A stretch of DNA of 10,070 bases from Pseudomonadota bacterium (lineage in GTDB: Bacteria; Pseudomonadota; Gammaproteobacteria; Burkholderiales; Ferrovaceae): assembly GCA_021805725.1 (NCBI GenBank), contig JAJZEH010000082.1, forward strand, positions 1 through 10,070, written 5' to 3'. Below are positions 6,781-10,070 of this stretch, piece by piece (position 1 is the stretch's first letter; every line of letters begins with the position of its first letter). Position numbers and translations under genes: made by a program. The notes beneath the pieces are model-generated. The model did not search any database. It saw nothing but the letters and a program-made list of their open reading frames with translations, and had not been told where the DNA came from.

Positions 6781-6788
6781 GGGAAGGA

Positions 6789-6864
6789 GGGCAAGGAAAA
6801 TGGGGACAGACCCCAAATTGGGGTCTGTCCCCATTTTCCTTCATTTTCCTTGCCCCCGTTTTTT
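6789..6864 (+). terminator. Long palindromic terminator between convergent manC and tolC-like genes
   Basis: On the plus strand GGGCAAGGAAAATG (6789-6802) pairs with CATTTTCCTTGCCC (6842-6855). Inside it GGGACAGACCCCAA (6803-6816) pairs with TTGGGGTCTGTCCC (6818-6831). Then CCG and six T (6859-6864) follow, a rho-independent layout for manC. The descending arm has a 10-nt bulge because CATTTTCCTT is present twice in tandem (6832-6841 and 6842-6851). An alternative perfect fold pairs 6793-6816 with 6818-6841. The stem would also form in the tolC transcript, but on that strand no strong T-run follows, so action toward tolC is less sure. Confidence 0.7.
6793..6841. repeat. Perfect 49-bp palindrome with inverted GGGGACAGACCCC pair
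   Basis: Arms of 24 bp (6793-6816 and 6818-6841) are exact reverse complements around one base. They contain a forward 13-mer (6802-6814) and its inverted copy (6820-6832), the same pair as in manC but with AAATT instead of ACCTGT-type sequence between the cores. The outer arms (AAGGAAAAT/ATTTTCCTT) are not shared with the manC copy. Confidence 0.95.
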
Positions 6865-8212
6865 ACGGCTTGGCGAGCTGCGAGATCTGGGCTACCCAGG
6901 GTTCCCAGACGTTTTCAGTCACCGGCAAGGCAGAGAGCAGGTGCGCCTGCGCACGCAGCACGCCGCTGGCGTAACTGAGGTAATCGCTGGCGCGGCGCGC
7001 GATCAGGATGTCCGCCTGGGCCACATCTCCCCAAGTATGGATGCCTGATTTCAGCCCCATTTCCGCAGCGCGTTTTTGTTCCTGTGCCGAGGCGATCAGC
7101 ACTTCGGCGCTGCGCGCACGCTCGAGGCTTGCCTCGGCCGAGGCCCAGTCCGACTCCACCTGCGTGGCCAGTTTCACCTGCTGCGTGCGCAGGTCCTCGC
7201 TGGAGGCTCTGGCGGCAAATTCGGCCTGGCGCTGGGTGGCAGAAAGCCCGCCACCGTCATACAGCGGAATGTTGACCTGTACCCCGGCTCCCAGGACGTT
7301 GTAACGCTGGTTGATGGTGAACACGGTGTCACTCTGGGCCCAGCTTTTGGAGGCCACGAGGTCCACAGTGGGCAGGCGGTCGGCGCGGGCCTGTTCGGCG
7401 CGCTTTTTGTTGACCTGCTCGGCGGCCTGGGCTGCCAGGATCTCAGGATTGGTGCTGGACACGATCTGCTGCAACTCGTCGGGATTGCTCACGGCCAGAT
7501 GCACCTGGCGATAGTCGGGCAGGCGATAATCGCGCAGGTCGGTGGCCTCCATGCCGGTGAGGCGCTTGAAGGCCTGCTCACGACTGCGCTGGTTGATCTC
7601 GGCTTCAAGCAGTTGCGATTTGGCCAGCTCATGCTGGGCTCGGGCCTCCACGGCAGCATCACGCGTGCCGTCACCAGCCTTGAAACGCTTTTCAGCCTGC
7701 TCGGCGGCATACCCCGTGGTCTTGACCGTCTGCTCATAGATGCGACGCAATTCGACGGCCGTGAGCACATCGAGCCACGCATTGGTGGTGCGCACCCACA
7801 GGTCGCTGCGCGCCGAGGCCAGCTTTTGCGCGCCGTATTCCGATTGCAACTGGCCAATGTCATAACCCATCCAGTCGCGCGGGTGGTACAACCCCTGGCG
7901 CAATGAGAACTGGTTGTTGTAGGCGTTGACGAGATAGCTGGAGCCGACGGAACCACCCGCTGGTGTTGCGCCCTCCTGCTTCACACCTTCCTCGAGTTTT
8001 TGCACCAGGCTCTGAAAGCTGGTTTGCGGCAACAGCTTGGCGCGCGCGATGGCAATGTTCTCGAAGGCGGCGTCGCGATTGGCCTGGGCGGAAGCGAGCG
8101 TCGGATCGTTTTTCTCGGCAGCGTCAATGGCGGCATCCAGATCCATGGCCCGCAGCGGGGTGAGCGTCCCCAGCAACGCCAGGGCCAGTACGCCGGAACG
8201 AAAGCGCTTCAT
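6863..8212 (-). CDS. TolC-family outer-membrane channel of a type I secretion system
   Basis: A 449-residue TolC-family protein, the outer-membrane exit duct for a type I secretion system, working with the ABC ATPase and HlyD-type adaptor encoded just upstream. A Sec signal peptide is at residues 1-22 (MKRF, hydrophobic core, cleavage near LRA). MDLDAAIDAAEKNDPTLASA is the usual start of the first helical repeat. Long Ala/Gln/Glu-rich helices alternate with short segments predicted to be membrane strands, and the second repeat (about 240-430) shows VNIPLYDGGGLSATQRQAE, the usual TolC-family strand-plus-helix boundary. Length fits the PrtF/LapE/TolC family. The ATG lies 1 nt after the adaptor stop, with AAGGAA as ribosome site inside the adaptor gene's end. 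The stop is 22 nt from the palindromic terminator. Which family member (PrtF, LapE or general TolC) cannot be settled here. Confidence 0.9.
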   Translation of the reverse strand: MKRFRSGVLALALLGTLTPLRAMDLDAAIDAAEKNDPTLASAQANRDAAFENIAIARAKLLPQTSFQSLVQKLEEGVKQEGATPAGGSVGSSYLVNAYNNQFSLRQGLYHPRDWMGYDIGQLQSEYGAQKLASARSDLWVRTTNAWLDVLTAVELRRIYEQTVKTTGYAAEQAEKRFKAGDGTRDAAVEARAQHELAKSQLLEAEINQRSREQAFKRLTGMEATDLRDYRLPDYRQVHLAVSNPDELQQIVSSTNPEILAAQAAEQVNKKRAEQARADRLPTVDLVASKSWAQSDTVFTINQRYNVLGAGVQVNIPLYDGGGLSATQRQAEFAARASSEDLRTQQVKLATQVESDWASAEASLERARSAEVLIASAQEQKRAAEMGLKSGIHTWGDVAQADILIARRASDYLSYASGVLRAQAHLLSALPVTENVWEPWVAQISQLAKP

Positions 8213-8213
8213 C

Positions 8214-9167
8214 CTAGCGTTCCTTGAGCGAGAGGGCCGCCCGGTCCTTGATGGGTTTCACGAGGTAATCCCAGAAGGTGCGCGAGCCGGTCTTGATGAT
8301 GATCTCCACGGGCATGCCCGCCTGCAGGGTTTCGTCCTTGAGCAGCTTTGCAGCGTCAGGCTCCAGCGCCACACGCGCGGTGTAGTAAGCAATTTCCGGA
8401 CGTTGGGGATCCTGGAACCGGTCCGGGGATACCCACAGCACGGTGCCCTCCAGCACCGGAGTGGTGCGCTGGTTCAGCGCCGTGAGGCGCACGTCCGCCC
8501 TGAGCCCGGCGCGGATCTTGTCGATCAAATGGGTGGGGATCTGGGCTTCGAGCACCAGCTTGTCGCCAGCAGGCTCGATTTCCATGATGCGCGCGCCAGG
8601 CTGGACCACGCCGCCCACGGTATACACCGACACCCCCATGACCGTACCCGCCACCGGCGCACGGATTTCGGTGCGCTGGTTTTCTTCGCGGGCCACCTTG
8701 ATCTTGGACTGCGCGTCGTCGTACTGGCGCTGCAGGTCCAGGTACTGGTTGCGCGGGTAATAGCCTTCTGCCACCAAGGGTTTCAGAGACGCCAGCTGTT
8801 CACTGAGGGTGTCGGCAAGATGGGTGTTGATGGCCAGCGCCGCTTCGCTTTGCGTGTTGATGAGGCGCATCAGTACCTGATTCTTCTTCACCGTGTCGCC
8901 ATCGCGCACCAGGATGGCCTCGATGGTGCCACCGGTCTGGTGCTGGATGACCTGGCGCTTGGAATCCACCACCACTGTCCCCTGCACCGGCACCCCTTCG
9001 TCCAGATGGGCTGCGAAGGACCACCACACAAATCCGCCAAAGCCGAGCAGCAGGATAATCCAACCCAGCAGGATGCTTTTGCGCGCGTTGACGGGAACCG
9101 GGGCAACCTCGGGTTCACCTTTGACCACCGGTGTGACGTCAATGATGACGGGTTCGTTTTTAGTCAT
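8214..9167 (-). CDS. HlyD/PrtE-type membrane fusion protein with a short hairpin
   Basis: A 317-residue periplasmic adaptor linking the type I ABC exporter to the TolC-type channel. It has a cytoplasmic N-terminus (1-29), one TM helix (about 31-52) and a lipoyl half-motif (GTIEAILVRDGDTVKKNQVL, 80-99). A helical hairpin covers about 102-168, with the tip near AEGYYPRNQYLDL. The second lipoyl half is RTEIRAPVAGTVMGVSVYTV (165-184). The C-terminal part has the HlyD-family blocks GGVVQPGARIMEIEP (185-199), LNQRTTPVLEG (231-241) and AGMPVEIIIKTGSRT (283-297). PrtE/HlyD proteins are usually about 430-480 residues; the deficit lies in the hairpin, with both helices apparently shortened and both ends of the protein intact. 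The start ATG is 5 nt after the ATPase stop, with GGAG as ribosome site. Confidence 0.92.
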   Translation of the reverse strand: MTKNEPVIIDVTPVVKGEPEVAPVPVNARKSILLGWIILLLGFGGFVWWSFAAHLDEGVPVQGTVVVDSKRQVIQHQTGGTIEAILVRDGDTVKKNQVLMRLINTQSEAALAINTHLADTLSEQLASLKPLVAEGYYPRNQYLDLQRQYDDAQSKIKVAREENQRTEIRAPVAGTVMGVSVYTVGGVVQPGARIMEIEPAGDKLVLEAQIPTHLIDKIRAGLRADVRLTALNQRTTPVLEGTVLWVSPDRFQDPQRPEIAYYTARVALEPDAAKLLKDETLQAGMPVEIIIKTGSRTFWDYLVKPIKDRAALSLKER

Positions 9168-9172
9168 GATGC

Positions 9173-10070
9173 TTACTCCTGCGCTGGCGCCGGTGCGCCT
9201 GCCTGTCCCTGCTGGGGAATGCTGGTTTGCGGTTGCGGATTGCGGGCGGCGGCCAGGGCCTGCAGCACGGCATCGCGCTCGCCGAACAACTGCACCGTGC
9301 CATCGCGCATCAGCAGCAACTTGTCCACGGCCTGCAACACGCTCATGCGGTGCGTAATCACCACCACCGTCTTGCCGGCCTGCTTCAGGGCCTGCACCGT
9401 GGAGACGAGGGCCGCCTCGCCCACGTCATCGAGGTTGGAATTGGGCTCGTCCAGCACAATGAAGGCCGGCAAGCCGTACAGCGCGCGCGCGATGCCAATG
9501 CGCTGGCGCTGCCCGCCCGAGAGTACGCTACCCCCCTCGCCGATGGGGGTGTCGTAGCCCCCCGGGAAATGCAGGATCATGTCGTGCACCCCGGCCAGGC
9601 GCGCAGCCTGCACCACCCGATCGCTGTCGATGGCACCAAAGCGCGCAATGTTCTCCGCCACAGTACCGTTGAAGAGTTCCACGTCCTGGGGCATGTAGCC
9701 CACCATGGGCCCCAGCTCATCCTTGTTCCATTGGTACACGTCGGCGTTATCCAGGCGCACCTTGCCCACCTGGGCCGGCCAGATGCCCACCATCAGGCGG
9801 GCCAGAGAGGATTTTCCCGAGGCCGAGGGACCGATGATGCCCACGACATCGCCGGGCATGAAGGTGAGGTTGACGCCCTTGATGACGGCCACCTTGCCGC
9901 CCGGGGGCGTGGCATAGACATTTTCCATGGTCACGAGGCCGCGCGGCGGCGGCAGGCTCATGCCCGGCGTGCGCGGCGGCAGGAATTCCAGAAGGCGCGC
10001 CAGGCGCTCATAGGCACTGCGCGCCGAGGAAAAACCTTTCCAGGTGGCAATCAGCAACTCCACCGGGGCC
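9173..10070 (-). CDS. Type I secretion ABC transporter ATPase (PrtD-like), 5' end outside window
   Basis: The C-terminal 298 residues of a fused permease-ATPase of the PrtD/HlyB group, which energises one-step export of proteins across both membranes. The fragment opens with the last transmembrane-domain helix region (APVELLIATWKGFSSARSAYERL is the typical PrtD linker context, given here by position 1-22). The nucleotide-binding domain follows with Walker A GPSASGKSS (80-88), Q-loop Gln128 (GYMPQDVELFNGTVAENI region), signature LSGGQRQR (183-190), Walker B FIVLDE (203-208), D-loop SNLD and H-loop His240. All catalytic residues are present. A Pro/Gln/Ala-rich tail of about 20 residues (278-298) ends the protein. 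Family members have about 550-720 residues, so 250 or more lie beyond 10070. An internal GTG at 10061-10063 is not the start, because the frame continues in family-like sequence to the edge. It is the first visible gene of the secretion operon. Confidence 0.93.
   Translation of the reverse strand, partial: APVELLIATWKGFSSARSAYERLARLLEFLPPRTPGMSLPPPRGLVTMENVYATPPGGKVAVIKGVNLTFMPGDVVGIIGPSASGKSSLARLMVGIWPAQVGKVRLDNADVYQWNKDELGPMVGYMPQDVELFNGTVAENIARFGAIDSDRVVQAARLAGVHDMILHFPGGYDTPIGEGGSVLSGGQRQRIGIARALYGLPAFIVLDEPNSNLDDVGEAALVSTVQALKQAGKTVVVITHRMSVLQAVDKLLLMRDGTVQLFGERDAVLQALAAARNPQPQTSIPQQGQAGAPAPAQE

Noticed and set aside
4545..6841. CRISPR array from the repeated palindromes
   Set aside because: The copies are few, only 13 bp in common, irregularly spaced and in mixed orientation; one lies in a coding gene and no cas gene is present.
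8037..9557. A 506-codon open frame on the plus strand
   Set aside because: It runs antisense across parts of three well-supported type I secretion genes and has the composition of a shadow frame, with no domain.

Overview
The window is a gene-dense (about 98% coding), GC-rich stretch of a Gram-negative proteobacterial chromosome. Outer-membrane and periplasmic machinery (TolC-type channel, lipoprotein, periplasmic-glucan protein), an NDH-2 close to the Escherichia coli enzyme, and a GlrK/QseE-type kinase followed by a QseG-like lipoprotein point to Beta- or Gammaproteobacteria. A betaproteobacterium is my best guess, from general sequence character only. No rRNA, tRNA, CRISPR array, transposase or phage gene is visible.

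Layout. (1) Positions 4488 down to 1, minus strand: a tightly packed operon ndh (type II NADH dehydrogenase) > glrK/qseE-like sensor kinase > small qseG-like lipoprotein > opgD/opgG-like glucan protein (3' end outside the window). Junctions are a 14-nt gap, a 14-nt overlap and a 4-nt ATGA overlap. (2) 4489-4690: a 202-bp AT-rich divergent intergenic region with two copies of a GGGG(A/T)CAGACCCC repeat, 60 bp apart, and promoter-like hexamers in both directions. (3) 4691-6780, plus strand: a two-gene operon, a fucA-like class II aldolase and manC (mannose-1-phosphate guanylyltransferase/phosphomannose isomerase), joined by an ATGA overlap. (4) 6781-6862: a convergent intergenic region holding a long palindrome that looks like a terminator. 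(5) 6863-10070, minus strand: a type I secretion cassette read as ABC ATPase (5' end outside the window) > HlyD-type adaptor > TolC-type outer-membrane channel, with 5-nt and 1-nt gaps.

How the genes fit together. Much of the window concerns the cell envelope: sensing it (GlrK-like kinase, lipoprotein), shaping periplasmic glucans (OpgD/G), making GDP-mannose for surface glycans (ManC), and exporting protein across both membranes (type I system). NDH-2 feeds electrons from NADH to quinone in the inner membrane.

The most unusual signal is a family of 13-bp repeats, GGGGACAGACCCC and its complement. There are six copies between 4549 and 6832 and I saw none elsewhere in the window. They sit at both ends of the fucA-manC operon, and a perfect 32-bp palindrome of the same family lies in frame inside manC, where it encodes an extra 11-residue loop. 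Other points of interest are the absence of the GlrR response regulator from its usual place after the qseG-like gene, and a type I adaptor whose coiled-coil hairpin appears shortened on both arms.
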